Origin: Lycorma delicatula
Taxonomy: Eukaryota > Arthropoda > Insecta > Hemiptera > Fulgoridae
Direction: 5' to 3'
DNA: 64,000 nucleotides
Assembly: GCF_047948215.1 (NCBI RefSeq)
Contig: NC_134456.1
Span: 11,929,730-11,993,729 of the forward strand
This document shows positions 8,830-19,549 of this stretch, one piece after another. The position numbers were made by a program, and so were the translations under genes. Under the pieces are notes generated by a model that saw only the letters and a list, made by a program, of their open reading frames with translations, made no database searches and was not told the origin of the DNA. The number at the start of each line of letters is the position of its first letter. Positions within the stretch are counted from its first letter, which is position 1.

Positions 8830-10215
8830 AATAAAGAAACGATATAAAACTTACCTAATTCCGATGGGTTGTACAGAAGGTTCCCTCCCCGGATAGTAAA
8901 ATTAAATACATAGAACCAAAAAACACCAAAATTGAAAGTAAAGGTTAAAAATTATTAAAAGAAACCCTTCTAGCATAAAAATATATATGATAATATTAAA
9001 TATTTTGAGAGGAGAGTGGAGGAAGTGTTACGACAAGACCAATTTGGTTTCAGGAAACGTATAGGGACAAGGGAAGCAATTTTAGGCATCAGATTAATAG
9101 TAGAAGGAAGATTAAAGAAAAACAAATCGACATACTTGGCGTTTATAGACCTAGAAAAGGCATTCGATAACGTAGACTGGAATAAATTGTTCAGCATTTA
9201 AAAAAAATTAGGGTTCAAATACAGAGATAGAAGAACAATTGCTAACATGTACAGGAACCAAACAGCAACAGTAACAATTGAAGAACATAAGAAAGTTGTA
9301 ATAAGAAAGGGAGTCCGACAAGGATGTTCCCTATCTCCGTTACTTTTTAATCTTTACATGGAACTAGCAGTTAATGATGTTAAAGAACAATTTAAAATCG
9401 GAGTAACAGTACAAGGTGAAAAGATAAAGATGCTACGATTTGCTGATGATATAGTAATTCTAGCCGAGAGTAAAAAGGATTTAGAAGAAACAATGAACGG
9501 CATAGATGAAGTCCTACGCAAGAACTATCGCATGAAAATAAACAAGAACAAAACAAAAGTAATGAAATGTAGTAGAAATAACAAAGATGGACCGCTGAAT
9601 GTGAAAATAGGAGGAGAAAAGATTATGGAGGTAGAAGAATTTTGTTATTTGGGAAGTAGAATTACTAAAGATGGACGAAGCAGAAGCGATATAAATTGCC
9701 GAATAGCACAAGCTAAACGAGCCTTCAGAAAGAAATATAATTTGTTTACATCAAAAATTAATTTAAATGTTAGGAAAAGATTTTTGAAAGTGTATGTTTG
9801 GAGTGTCGCTTTATATAGAAGTGAAACTTGGAAGATCGGAGTATCTGAGAAGAAAAGATTAGAAGCTTTTGAAATGCGGTGCTATAGGAGAATGTTAAAA
9901 ATCAGATGGGTGGATAAAGTGACAAATGAAGAGGTATTGCGGCAAATAGATTAAGAAAGAAGAGTTTGGAAAAATATAGTTAAAAGAAGAGACAGACTTA
10001 TAGGCCACATACTAAGGCATCCTGGAATAGTCGCTTTAATATTGGAAGGACAGGTAGAAGGGAAAAATTGTGTAAGCAGGCCACGTTTGGAATATGTAAA
10101 ACAAATTGTTAGGTATGTAGGATGTGGAGGGTATACTGAAATGAAACGACTAGCACTAGATAGGGAATCTTGGAGAGCTGCATCAAACCAGTCTAATGAC
10201 TGAAGACAAAAAAAA
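8830..10215 (+). mobile_element. LINE family A, copy A (nested in I-like fragment)
   Basis: A plus-strand non-LTR retrotransposon whose 3' end reads CAGTCTAATGACTGAAGAC followed by an A run at about 10205-10215. The same 3' end is found in inverted orientation at 27.75 and 36.93 kb. Upstream of the RT region, 8840-8980 is the reverse complement of 58250-58400, which lies upstream of copy D in the same relative order. It is therefore probably part of the element. The copy interrupts the minus-strand I-like fragment, so it is younger than that fragment. The left boundary is uncertain and no TSD was found. Confidence 0.75.
9007..10203 (+). pseudogene. LINE family A reverse transcriptase (396+ codons, two nonsense codons)
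   Basis: A single plus-strand frame from about 9007 to the TGA at 10201-10203 encodes most of an RT of the RTE-like kind. In order: VEEVLRQDQFGFRK, the first catalytic-Asp block YLAFIDLEKAFDNVDW, VRQGCSLSPLLFNLYME, the catalytic box RFADDIVILAES, KINKNKTKVM, the thumb block FCYLGSRITKDG, and the C-terminal EMRCYRRMLKI, GHILRHPGIVALILEG and RPRLEYVKQIV blocks. Two TAA codons interrupt it (9199-9201 and 9952-9954). Copies D (Leu codon) and B (Glu codon) show the probable original residues. No endonuclease domain and no RNase H are present. Clade placement is from general familiarity only. Confidence 0.82.
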
Positions 10216-10442
10216 TTTTTTTTGCGGTAACCTGGTACTATGCAAAAAGAGAAACATCCGGTCCAAAACTTCGTTACTATTGTACAAGATATCACGGATG
10301 TTTCTAGGTAGGTTAAACTCACGACGCAACGCCGCATAACATATACAGTCCAACGAGAATGTGGCGTACAGTCATACAACAGTTGCATCGTGAGCATAGA
10401 GGTGGGGCTTCTCCTGACATTAGGTATTCGTGGGTGATCCTC
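10216..10442 (-). pseudogene. I-like ORF2 C-terminal fragment (zinc-knuckle region)
   Basis: The minus strand reads EYLMSGEAPPLCSRCN, then MTVRHILVG, then after a frameshift RREFNLPRNIRDIL and a hydrophobic FLFLHSTRLP end. This is the CxxC...HxxxxC plus LP..IR.IL layout of I/Jockey-type ORF2 C-termini; compare YLLTGEVRPMCGVC in the element at 59 kb. The C-terminal Cys of the knuckle appears lost. The fragment abuts the right TSD at 10443, so the insertion was 5'-truncated to about 300 bp plus tail before LINE A landed in it. Confidence 0.62.
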
Positions 10443-10453
10443 GTACCCTGATG
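10443..10453. repeat. Target-site duplication, right copy (I-like fragment)
   Basis: Exact second copy of GTACCCTGATG (first at 8601-8611); both are followed by TT. Confidence 0.8.
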
Positions 10454-10470
10454 TTGACAGTTTAAACAAT

Positions 10471-10498
10471 ACTGATGATTTAAACAATCATCATCAGT
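10471..10498. repeat. 9-bp stem hairpin
   Basis: ACTGATGAT (10471-10479) and ATCATCAGT (10490-10498) are perfect complements around a 10-nt AT-rich loop. No terminator or RNA gene context. Confidence 0.6.
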
Positions 10499-11032
10499 CG
10501 AAACTGGGAAATTTTATTTATAAAAAAATTTTCCAATTTAATAAATGTACATATAATAAATAAATAAATTAAAAAGAAGTAATATTAATAATTTTATCAG
10601 GTACATATTAAATGCAAAATAAACATTACTTTGGTCCAAACATTATAAAACATTTTAGAACATATTAAGAACTAGATTCAATATTAAAAACTAAAAATAC
10701 GAAAAATGTGCTATCTTTTTAGATTGTAATTCAGTTTCCATTATCCAAATTTTAAATTGAAACCGTTTAAATTTTTTAAGCTTTCTATTATGATTTCCTA
10801 AAGGACAAAGCTTTTTTTGTAATTTTAACTTTTATATTTTACTCTTTATTAAAACCTCTGCTAAAACTACTTCTTTTAAACTTAATTATAAACACTTACT
10901 ATGTATTAATTATGTAATTAATTATATTTTTTTTTATTTTCTCTTTTTATATTTACTTTTTCTGTATATGTATACATTATACTTAATTTAGTAGTGTCTA
11001 TGATAACGATTTTGAAAAAAAATTAAAAATCC
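10499..11032. other. AT-rich spacer, nothing recognised
   Basis: AT-rich sequence with no ORF or repeat recognised. Confidence 0.5.
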
Positions 11033-11040
11033 ATCTACCT

Positions 11041-11303
11041 CTCTTTTTTATAGCCACCGTAAATTATTACTTTAGAGGATGATATGTATGAATGTAAATT
11101 AAGTGTAGTCTTGTACGGTCTCTGATCGACCATTAATGAGATGTGTAGTTAATTGAAACCCAACCACCAAAGAACACCGTTCTCCATGATCTAGTATTCA
11201 AATCCGTGTAAAAGTTTACTAGGATTTGAACGTTAGAACTCTTGACTTCGAAATCAGCTGATTTGCGATGAGTAGTTTACTACTAGACCAACCCGGTGGG
11301 TTA
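11041..11303 (-). mobile_element. SINE-1, tail type X
   Basis: On the minus strand the copy begins AACCCACCGGGTTGGTCTAG, a tRNA-like A box. It continues with a B-box-like GTTCAAATCCTAG and the ATTTCGAAGTCGAGAG-type segment, then the body, and ends in a CTAAAGTAATA tail plus A-rich run. ATCTACCT at 11033-11040 and 11304-11311 is a likely 8-bp TSD. Transcription would be by RNA polymerase III and mobilisation by a LINE in trans; neither can be shown here. Confidence 0.8.
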
Positions 11304-11320
11304 ATCTACCTAAATTAAAT

Positions 11321-11357
11321 TTAAATCTAGATTTAAAATCTAAATCGATTTAGATTT
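11321..11357. repeat. Two adjacent perfect palindromes
   Basis: 11321-11336 (TTAAATCTAGATTTAA) and 11336-11357 (22 bp, centred on CG of AAATCGATTT) are each perfectly self-complementary and touch each other. They lie just outside the SINE TSD. Confidence 0.7.
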
Positions 11358-11985
11358 AGATTTTAAGTACAATTTCTTTAAATGGTTTTAGAAGCGTAAC
11401 AGTATTTTCAAAATTTCTTTTAATAACTATATAACATATCTCTTTACATCTTCTTTTTTTTAATTATTATTACAAAATGCATTCACTTAGAGTAAAGATA
11501 ACATAATTATTATTATTATTATTATATAAATACTAACATGTTATGGCAGTAAAATATGAGTGAGGAGTTGAATTCTATAGCATTGTAAAATATTTTATTT
11601 TAAATAATTATCATTATCTAATAGTTAAATAATTACATTATCAATCATTAGTCCGGGTGATAGGATTATAGGGTACACGAAAACTACACTACAAACGAAT
11701 TTATTTATTAAAAATTGGTTAAAAAGGTCAAATATTAATTTTAAAGTTATGTGTTATCTAGATGTCGATTGCGTTGGCATGTTGATATTAAAAAAATATT
11801 TGACTAAGTGAAAAATAAATCTTGATGAAACTTGATTGTAGATATATACATGAAAGCTAAGAAATATTTTTCGAAAATTTTACATATAAAATGATATCTG
11901 TTTATTTCTAATAAGGTTTTTAAATTAATGTAATTTTAATATTTTTTATTTTTCCCGATTAAGTTGGGAATAGTGTAGTTAAAGA
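11358..11985. other. AT-rich spacer with short ATT microsatellite
   Basis: AT-rich; (ATT)n at about 11507-11525. No gene or repeat head seen. A TTTAAAGTTATGTGTTATCTAGATGTCGATT-like segment near 11740-11800 recurs near 12735-12800, indicating an old short duplication. Confidence 0.5.
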
Positions 11986-11999
11986 TTTATTTTACACTA

Positions 12000-12291
12000 A
12001 CTTTTTACTGTTTAGCCTCCGGTAACTACCGTTTAGATAATTCTTCAGAGGATGAATGAGGATGATATGTATGAGTGTAAATGAAATGTAGTCTTGTACA
12101 TTCTCAGTTCGACCGTTCCTGAGATGTGTGGTTAATTGAAACCCAACCGCCAAAGAACACCGGTATCCACGATCTAGTATTCAAATCAATGTAAAAATAT
12201 CTGGCTTTACTAGCACTTGAACGCTGTAACTCTCGACTTCCAAATCAGCTGATTAGGGAAGACGCGTTAACCACTAGACCAACCCGGTGGG
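12000..12291 (-). mobile_element. SINE-1, tail type X, full-length with 14-bp TSD
   Basis: This is the best complete copy. The minus strand starts with AACCCACCGGGTTGGTCTAG and GTGGTTAACGCG (A box). It continues through the AATCAGCTGATTTGGAAGTC segment and a degenerate B box (GCGTTCAAGTGC), then the body, and ends CTGAAGAATTATCTAAAC plus tail. TTTATTTTACACTA at 11986-11999 and 12292-12305 is a perfect 14-bp TSD. Length is about 290 bp. Confidence 0.88.
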
Positions 12292-12305
12292 TTTATTTTA
12301 CACTA

Positions 12306-13079
12306 TCTATCCAAATCTAACTGATTGTTCCGTTCCACATCGAACCGTCCGGTGCTGCGATCTAGTGGCTGCTAGCGCTCACCGGCGAGTTAATCCGTAC
12401 TAGCATTCGATGTTAGAATTATGACCAGAGCGGTCACGTTCGTTTCAGTCCGGATGGACGCTTATATTAGTTATATTCTTGATAATGTTCAAGTATAATA
12501 ATGTATAAAGAGAAATTAAACGCGACAATTCGTCAAAGGCAACAAGAAGTTGTTTTTTTTCTTTTATTATCAACATCAGCTACAGTCCATACTCGCTCTA
12601 AAACCTACCACTGATGATCGTCTAAAACAAGTAAAATATATATATATATATATGGTTCAAGTGGTATCAGTTATAACTGATTTTACTAACAGTAATTATG
12701 TTATTAATACAGTAAGTTCCTGTGGCGAAAAGAGTCAAATATTCATTTTAAGGTTATATATTATCTAGATGTCGATTGGGTTGGCATGTTGATATGAAAA
12801 AAAATATTTGAGTAAGTGAAGAAAAAAACGGGAAAACATATACTTTCTAGTAAATCTGACATAAGATTTTTAGAATTTATATAAATGATTGTATCATTTT
12901 CGCGAGTGATTTTTGTCTCTTTCAGGTCACCTACAACTGTTATACAATAACACCCACATTGATACAGTTTAGTGTGTATTAAAATAATTCTATAACATCC
13001 ATAATTCTTACAGAATTTCTATGTATTCTTGAATACAAGATGAAATGGTCTTATAAAAATAAGGGAAGAATAAATTTTT
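12306..13079. other. Spacer with a small GC-richer patch
   Basis: 12320-12460 is GC-richer than its surroundings (CCGTCCGGTGCTGCGATC, CGCTCACCGGCG) and contains CCGGTG/CACCGG inverted halves. I cannot assign it. The rest is AT-rich with a TA run at about 12636-12652. Confidence 0.4.
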
Positions 13080-13290
13080 GAAAGAATGTAGTGAACCATA
13101 AATTAAGACCTCCAGTTAAGTTGATTTTAAAAGGCTAATAGAAGTTAAAAACTCTAGAGGAAGGAAAATTGGAATATGTAAAATAGATAATTGAGGATGT
13201 AAAGCAGTAGTAAATCCGTAAGGTTAAAAAACATAGGACAAAAAGAAATTAAGGATAGTATCAAAACAATTAAGAAAAGATCTAATTAAG
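13080..13290 (+). pseudogene. Possible LINE 3' relic
   Basis: GGAAAATTGGAATATGTAAA followed by a stop and ATAATTGAGGATGTAAAG would read KLEYVK-stop-IIEDVK. This resembles the RPRLEYVKQIV block of LINE family A. There is no other support. Confidence 0.25.
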
Positions 13291-14314
13291 TTCATTTTTT
13301 GTTACTATTTTATGTTTACGGTATTGCAATGAAATCTCTTTGATGTATATTTATTCGTATTAAGGAAATGAAAAAAGACAAACTAAACATGTTTAAGGTA
13401 AATGGTACAAACATAATTAGGAAAATATATATTTAGAATTTAACTGCTAACTTTTCATTAGATAGTTGATTATCAAAAGCATCCATTAATTAAAGTTTAT
13501 ATATGACTAAGGATTTAATTTAAAATTGTAATTAAAGTTAGGGTTAATACTAGTATTATTAATTACAGCGATTTATGAAACATAAATGTAATTTGTGGAA
13601 AAAGTAAAATATTAACTAATATTTCTACATTAAAACTACATATTGTAGTAAAAGTGAAATTTTCAGTTCGTTATTAATGCGTGTAATTTGTACCATGTAT
13701 ACAAGAAGGTAATCGTTCGTTCTATGTGGAATTAGAAACAAGATGGAAATCAGACTCGCGTAGGATACTCAATACAATACGTTCCGCACATACCTTCCTG
13801 AGCCCATAAATTTCCGAAAACATGTACGGTTACTTCTGAAGGAAAAATATAAACGTATCATGACTTTTTTCCTTTGAAACATTTTTTTTCCTTCAAAAAA
13901 TATATTTATTTGTTATTTATTCGGTCTTTTTTGTATCCAAGGAAATTTTTAAGCAGTACTTTTTTTAATTAACATTCGTATGGGTGGGATTGTTGTTATG
14001 AATTTTTTTTTTCAAAAATGTCATCATGATGGCATTATTTTTTTATAAAATAAAATATAGGTTCAATAAAATTGATATTATCACCTAATTCAATTTTATT
14101 ACTTATTGTTTTTCTACTTATTGAATTACCGTCTTAATTGTTTGATTTTATATTTTGGAGATTAATCAAAACCTTCTCCTAATTAAAAACCCTGTTTTAA
14201 ATCATTACATTTAAACTAAATTACTACTTATTTAAATGTTGGGTTTTAAAAATGTTTTTATAACACTAACACTAACTATTTGGTAAAAGGTCCTTTATAA
14301 TTTTTTTCTAAGCT
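13291..14314. other. AT-rich spacer, nothing recognised
   Basis: AT-rich with no motif-bearing ORF or recognised repeat. Confidence 0.5.
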
Positions 14315-14493
14315 AAAACTACTTCGTTCCTTGTTCTTCTGGTTGGGGTTCAATTAACCATGTCTCAGGAATGATCGGCCTTTTTCTGTACAAAGCTACA
14401 CCTCATTTACATGTCATACATATAAAATTCATCTCACTGGTCCGTGGGTGGTTGCTTATTGTTCACTAGTAGAATAGTTTGCAAGGAACATAT
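14315..14493 (+). mobile_element. SINE-1, tail type Y, head truncated
   Basis: Plus-strand TGGTTGGGGTTCAATTAACC, CAGGAATGATCGGCC and CTACACCTCATTTACATGTC are the SINE-1 body in sense orientation. It is followed by the type Y tail (TTGCTTATTGTTCACTAGTA, then TTTGCAAGGAACATATG) also seen at 47.85 kb and, inverted, at 18.64 and 24.34 kb. The tRNA-like head is missing. Confidence 0.75.
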
Positions 14494-15493
14494 GAAGAAA
14501 AAATTATAATAAATTTAATTTTTGTAAATAAATTGGAAAAAAGTTTAATTTGTTTTTTTTTTTAAATAAATTGTTGAAAATGTTTTCCCATATAATTTTA
14601 AGATGCCTTATATCGAGTAATTTGATGCTTCGGCAAACGGATGCGATTCTATTTGAATTAATATAAGAGTACTCTGCAGACGTTTTAGTTGCTAAAATGA
14701 TTAATACGGTTATTATAATAATGTTATTTTGTATATGCTTCTCATTCCTTAACACATTGTTTTGAGTAAAAACTCATCCATTGCACATAAAAGTTGTAAA
14801 GATAACATATTATTAATTTAAAACATTTGTGGCAAAGGTTTAAATACGGTTTCCAGAAAATTTGGCGGATTTTACTCTAATTTGCCCGAAAAATCGAACA
14901 CGTAAATGAAATCGCTCAAAATCAGTATTCCATGTGGCAGAATTGACTTTTTATTATTAAATCCTTCAGTTTTAGCGTAACAAGCATATTTTTCAACCGG
15001 TCCTGTTATGTCTTTTAAGAATGTTTACGTGAAACTTCTTTGACCAGATTGCATCAGTTGTTAAAGCAAGAAATTTAGTTTTATTTTATATTCTTGTGAC
15101 ATTTTAATAAACACCAAAATCAAATTACTACATGGATAGTTTATTTCTAACCTCAAAGGTTAAGAATATTAAATTTACTTGTTTAATATTTACTTGTTTA
15201 ACAATTTGTACAAATCCAATCAACTATATTTTTAAAGAGTTTAATTTTTTTAATCAAAAAATCAGGAGACTGAAACAACAAATAACAGTTATAAATACTA
15301 TCTATCTTTGACACTTCAAGAAAGATCGTTCGTAGAAATAAAAAAATAAAAATCAGGGGACGGCCTAAAACAAAACTGCGAAATACCACATTATATTTTT
15401 ATTATTTCTTACCGAATTGGTCAATTTTAGATACCTTAAACCTCCGTAATCAGCTGAATATATTGGATCCAGTTTTTAATGTATTAACGAAAG
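14494..15493. other. AT-rich spacer, nothing recognised
   Basis: AT-rich. ORFs at 14504-14755 and 15198-15389 (minus) have low-complexity translations with no motif. Confidence 0.5.
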
Positions 15494-15500
15494 CGGACCT

Positions 15501-16793
15501 TTTTTCCCCCTCTCAAGAGCCGGAACCACAGCTAAGTATAACTCAGCCCAGGGGAGTGTCCTTTACTCTAACGGGCCTTCCCGCCACAAGCTGTACGTCT
15601 GGCAAACAGGTCGGCCAGGTAGTTGGATCTTTTTTATTGTGTCAGCCTCTAATCCTCAGCGAGGAGACTCCAGATCCAGCTAAGCTGCAACCTTTATTCC
15701 TGCGCCGAAGGCAGGGTCTCGGTCTTGTCCGTGTCTTGTGCCTCAAATAAGGGGTCCCCAAGAGGATTCCCCACCGGAACTCTAGTCTTAACTTCCTCCT
15801 ATTGGATGAGGTTCTGAAGATCATCACAATAGGGAATTGTCATAGCGGTACACGTCATATACGGAGTTACCCCTGATCATCGAAGCTGGAACACCAAGGC
15901 GTACCAGCGCTCACAGCGGAGGCAGTCCAACCTCCCCGCTATAAACCCCTTCTCCACTCCTCATCATTCTTAGCTCGAAGCACCGACCGGGAAAAGAAGG
16001 TGAACGCATCCCAACGAAATGCAGAAGCAATTATGCGAGTCAGTAAGGATGCAGATGTCAAGTCGGGAATCCTTGCACGAACCCTATGTTCCTCCCATTC
16101 AGGGCACTGAAACAAGGTGTGTTCGACAGTGTCGTGCTCTGTGCAGAACATACAGTTGGGGTTGTCATACCTCCCAATACGGTGTAGATAGCTTCCAAAA
16201 TTATCATGGACTGTGAACATTTGTGTACTGTAGTAGTCGAGGTCACTAAAGTTTGTTAAACACCACATTCGCAGGTCCGGTATCAGGATCCTCGTCCAGG
16301 ATGCCGTCTTCCAAGCCAGCCACCTATCTAGCCATATGTTATAGGTCACATTCCGAACCAGACAGCCGATATTCCAGAATACCTATCCGTTCTCTGCTTA
16401 ACCAGTAGATCAGTGGGTGGGGCGACAGATAACACGCAGACAGCATCATATGATGTGATCCTATATGCTGCAATGATTTCCAGCAGCGATCGTCTGCGCA
16501 GGCTCTGAAGCCTAGCAAAGTTTCTTTTAATCTGTAATGTTGAACCCCAAACTGGAGCAGCATGTAGAATGGTGTTTGTAACGGGAGACATGATGACCCT
16601 CCGTTTCTACGCTCGAGGTGCCATCTGGGTCGAGAGGAGGCGTTTTAGGGGAAGCAAGTGTGTTCTCTGCCCGTTCTCAGATCGCGATGTTTTGGTCGCT
16701 GAATTTACACGACCGGTCAGTAGTCCCCCCAAGATATCGGACTCTGGTTGTGGACTGGATCAGATGTTCTCCAATGTTTAGGTCTACCGAAAC
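15501..16793 (-). mobile_element. R1-like non-LTR retrotransposon, copy 2, 5'-truncated
   Basis: Minus-strand element with 3' UTR at 15501-15938 and coding remnants to about 16793. The A-rich tail is represented by the T/C run at 15500-15512. CGGACCT at 15494-15500 and at 16794-16800 flanks it exactly and may be a 7-bp TSD, though it is short enough to be chance. The 3' UTR shares the GGGGAGTGTCCTTTACTCTA block with copies 1 and 5. Confidence 0.8.
15939..16793 (-). pseudogene. R1-like ORF2 C-terminal fragment, copy 2
   Basis: The minus strand reads LNIGEHLIQSTTRVRYLGG (RT thumb), a decayed stretch with a stop, and TNTILHAAPVWGS. It continues AYRITSYDAVCVL, then shifts frame by one base near 16346-16349 into NIWLDRWLAWKTASWTRILI. 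It ends with an intact zinc knuckle CMFCTEHDTVEHTLFQC (C-x2-C-x7-H-x4-C) and KNDEEWRRGL, closely paralleling copy 1. The catalytic YADD region is not included because of truncation. Confidence 0.8.
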
Positions 16794-16944
16794 CGGACCT
16801 ATAAGGTACCATCTACACCGTAACACACTAATTTTCTAAACATCTCTTGATCGATGTTGATTTTCCGATGTGAAGGAAAACAAGATCTAATATATATGCA
16901 GACATATATCCATGACCGTACACGCTTGCGGACGCCCGAGCGCG

Positions 16945-16985
16945 CACACAGACAGACACACACGCACACACACATACACATACGT

Positions 16986-17026
<41 letters not shown>
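16945..17026. repeat. Compound CA/TA microsatellite
   Basis: CA-rich tract (16945-16980) running into an uninterrupted TA tract (about 16992-17026). It produces spurious Tyr/Ile and Cys/Val ORFs on both strands. Confidence 0.95.
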
Positions 17027-17028
<2 letters not shown>

Positions 17029-18634
17029 CACACAAATCCGTGTGATATACAGAAGTTTTTAAAATTTTTTTTAATGTTTGAAATCAGAGAATTGAAATCT
17101 CAAAAATAATTCCAAGGTAAGAATTTTTTTTTTTTATGACTAGTTAATGACATTACAAAAGTAATCACTGAGAAAATAAAAAAAATATTCAGTATATATA
17201 CCTACACCAATGTTATAAGCAGAATTGCAGGTATAAAATAAATTAAAAAGTAAAATAAACGTATCAGTTTTTATTGAAAGGTACATCATGATAAAACTAA
17301 TAAAAAACTATCACTGATGTTTAATAAAACTTTTCAAATAATGATAAAGAAACAATAATGTGTTATTATTAAGTATAACAGTCAATTTTTTCTTTCTTTG
17401 ATAGATGTAAAACACTTTCTTTTTTACTGAAAAGAGGTGCCGTTAATGTAGTGTAACACACCACTTTGGTTTTTTTTGCTTGTTCCATATTCAGCAATAT
17501 TAATGTAATATTTACGAAAATCTTTTAAAGCTCTTTAAGAATATTGCAAATGTTTTTACATCTTTTTCATTAAGAATTCCATTAACGATGTTTTCCATTC
17601 ATACGAACAGAATACTCTATTTTATGATTGATTTTACGTCTATCTATTCAAAAAATTATTTTTAAACAAAATTAAAAATATATTTGCTTTTGTGCTAAAG
17701 TGTCTGTTGGAATAGTTAAATTCAAAACAAATACAAGATAACTAATACAAGATAACAAATAACAAGATGGTAATTATGACAGTAACACAAAGGTGAAACA
17801 CAAATAACAACATAATTTAACATAGTTTACAAATGATGTTAGAATTAAGTACACATTATGTGTTAATTTAATTTTAATTTTAATAATTTAATAATTTTTA
17901 AATTTGGTTTAATATTAACCGATACCGTTCAATAGATGCAGAACCTTAAGAGATGTCAATATTACAACTTACAGCATCATATTGAACCACGCTTCTAACT
18001 TGCCCCTTCCAAATTTTTTCGACATTAAATTCAGTAACTCAAGATAGATTCAACTAATCTTCATATGATTGTCACTTTCGATATACTTCTGCAGAATATC
18101 CATTTTTGAATAAAATTTATCTAGTAGTTTTGGAAATTTTCGATTCACAAAATTTTTTACATATACGTGGAAAGGCCTCGTACAATGAAACCCCAATTGT
18201 AAGTAAATGGTATTTTCGTATTCCTCATACCTTAAAACGTAAAGAAAATTTATTTTCACCCCCAACCTACACCCACCATGCGACCAAACGTAGTAAGTAT
18301 AAAAAAAAAAAGTTAGTACATAATTACTTATTAACGAACATTTTAAAGTAAAATTAGTTTAAAAAGTAATAAAACCGACTTCTAAATAAAAAAGCGCTAA
18401 AAATAAAATATATTAAAAAAACTCTTTCGTATTTCTACATAAGAAGAACGCATTATGTTGGTAAAAAAAATATAACATATTTCCTTTTTTAAATTAACGT
18501 TTTGAAGTTGGGGTCAAATCAAAAAAAAAACTTACTATCAACCTTTAATTCATGATAAACTTGAAAAATTATATTTAAAAAAAAAAACATTAACCTTTTT
18601 TATATTTATTTTCAAAACTGATTTTTTTTCTCAT
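17027..18634. other. AT-rich spacer, nothing recognised
   Basis: About 1.6 kb of AT-rich DNA with overlapping low-complexity ORFs and no motif or repeat recognised. Confidence 0.5.
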
Positions 18635-18850
18635 ATGTACGTTGCAATCTGTTTAACTAGTAAGCAATGTGTAACCCCCAGGGCTCAATGAGATGAGAAT
18701 GATATGTAAATGAGCTGTAGTCTTTAGCAGACTCAGGCCAACCATTCCTGAGACGGGTGGTTAATTAATACAATCACCAAAATTCACCGGTATCCACTGC
18801 CTAATATTCAAATCCGTATAAAAGCAACTGATTTTTGACGATGAGAAAAG
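18635..18850 (-). mobile_element. SINE-1, tail type Y, head damaged
   Basis: Starts at the inverted type Y tail (ATGTACGTTGCAATCTGTTT, ACTAGTAAGCAATGTGTAA), then the SINE-1 body (AGGCCAACCATTCCTGAGAC, TCACCGGTATCCACTGCC). The tRNA-like head is mostly deleted. Confidence 0.7.
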
Positions 18851-19549
18851 GAAATAAAACCGAAATTTTAATTTTAATTTAAAAATTTCAGTTTTATTTA
18901 TATCATTGATAGGCCGGCAAAATCAGTACTTTTATGAAAAAAAAATTCGTTACAATTCAAATAAATCATAAGGGAAGAACCTGGTATTGATGATTATAAG
19001 AAATTAAGATTAATTATGATTGATGTTAAATCAATTATGACTGAGAAATGAAGTAAACTACCAAATATGATGTAACATCCACTTAAATGCTGGAATATGT
19101 AATACATTTTACCTTAAATTCCAGTTAATTCTTGGATGAAAATTCTTTGATTATCAAGACTCCATCTACACATATATATATATGGTTTAGATAGAAATAT
19201 CAAATAATAAGAAAAAATTGTGACAAAATAATTTCTTTTCTTTTATCTGAAAAATTACAATGTATGCTAAACTGAACAGAAAGTAATTTCAAAAAGAGAA
19301 TATTATTAATAGTTAGACATTAAATAATAATTAGTCAATCTATTACTAATGAACAATAATAACCTTTACCTTATTAGAAGATAATTTTTAAAGTCATACC
19401 CACGCGCACGCACGCGCGCAGAAACATCTAAAAATAATAACACAATTACTTTTTATATATTAAATCATTTAACTTATTGGACAATTTTTTGAGGATTATA
19501 GAAAGGATGGAGTACCAGTTTTTTTTTGGCAGCCAAAGTGGCAACACTG
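18851..19549. other. AT-rich spacer, nothing recognised
   Basis: AT-rich sequence with a short alternating CACGCGCACGCACGCGCG tract at about 19400-19417 and no gene. Confidence 0.5.

Noticed and set aside
12320..12460. GC-richer patch with CCGGTG/CACCGG halves as an RNA gene
   Set aside because: The halves do not extend into a stable stem and there are no polymerase III boxes.
15463..15750. 95-codon plus-strand ORF
   Set aside because: Lies antisense across the 3' UTR of R1-like copy 2.
16799..17109. Overlapping Tyr/Ile- or Cys/Val-rich ORFs on both strands
   Set aside because: Products of the CA/TA microsatellite.
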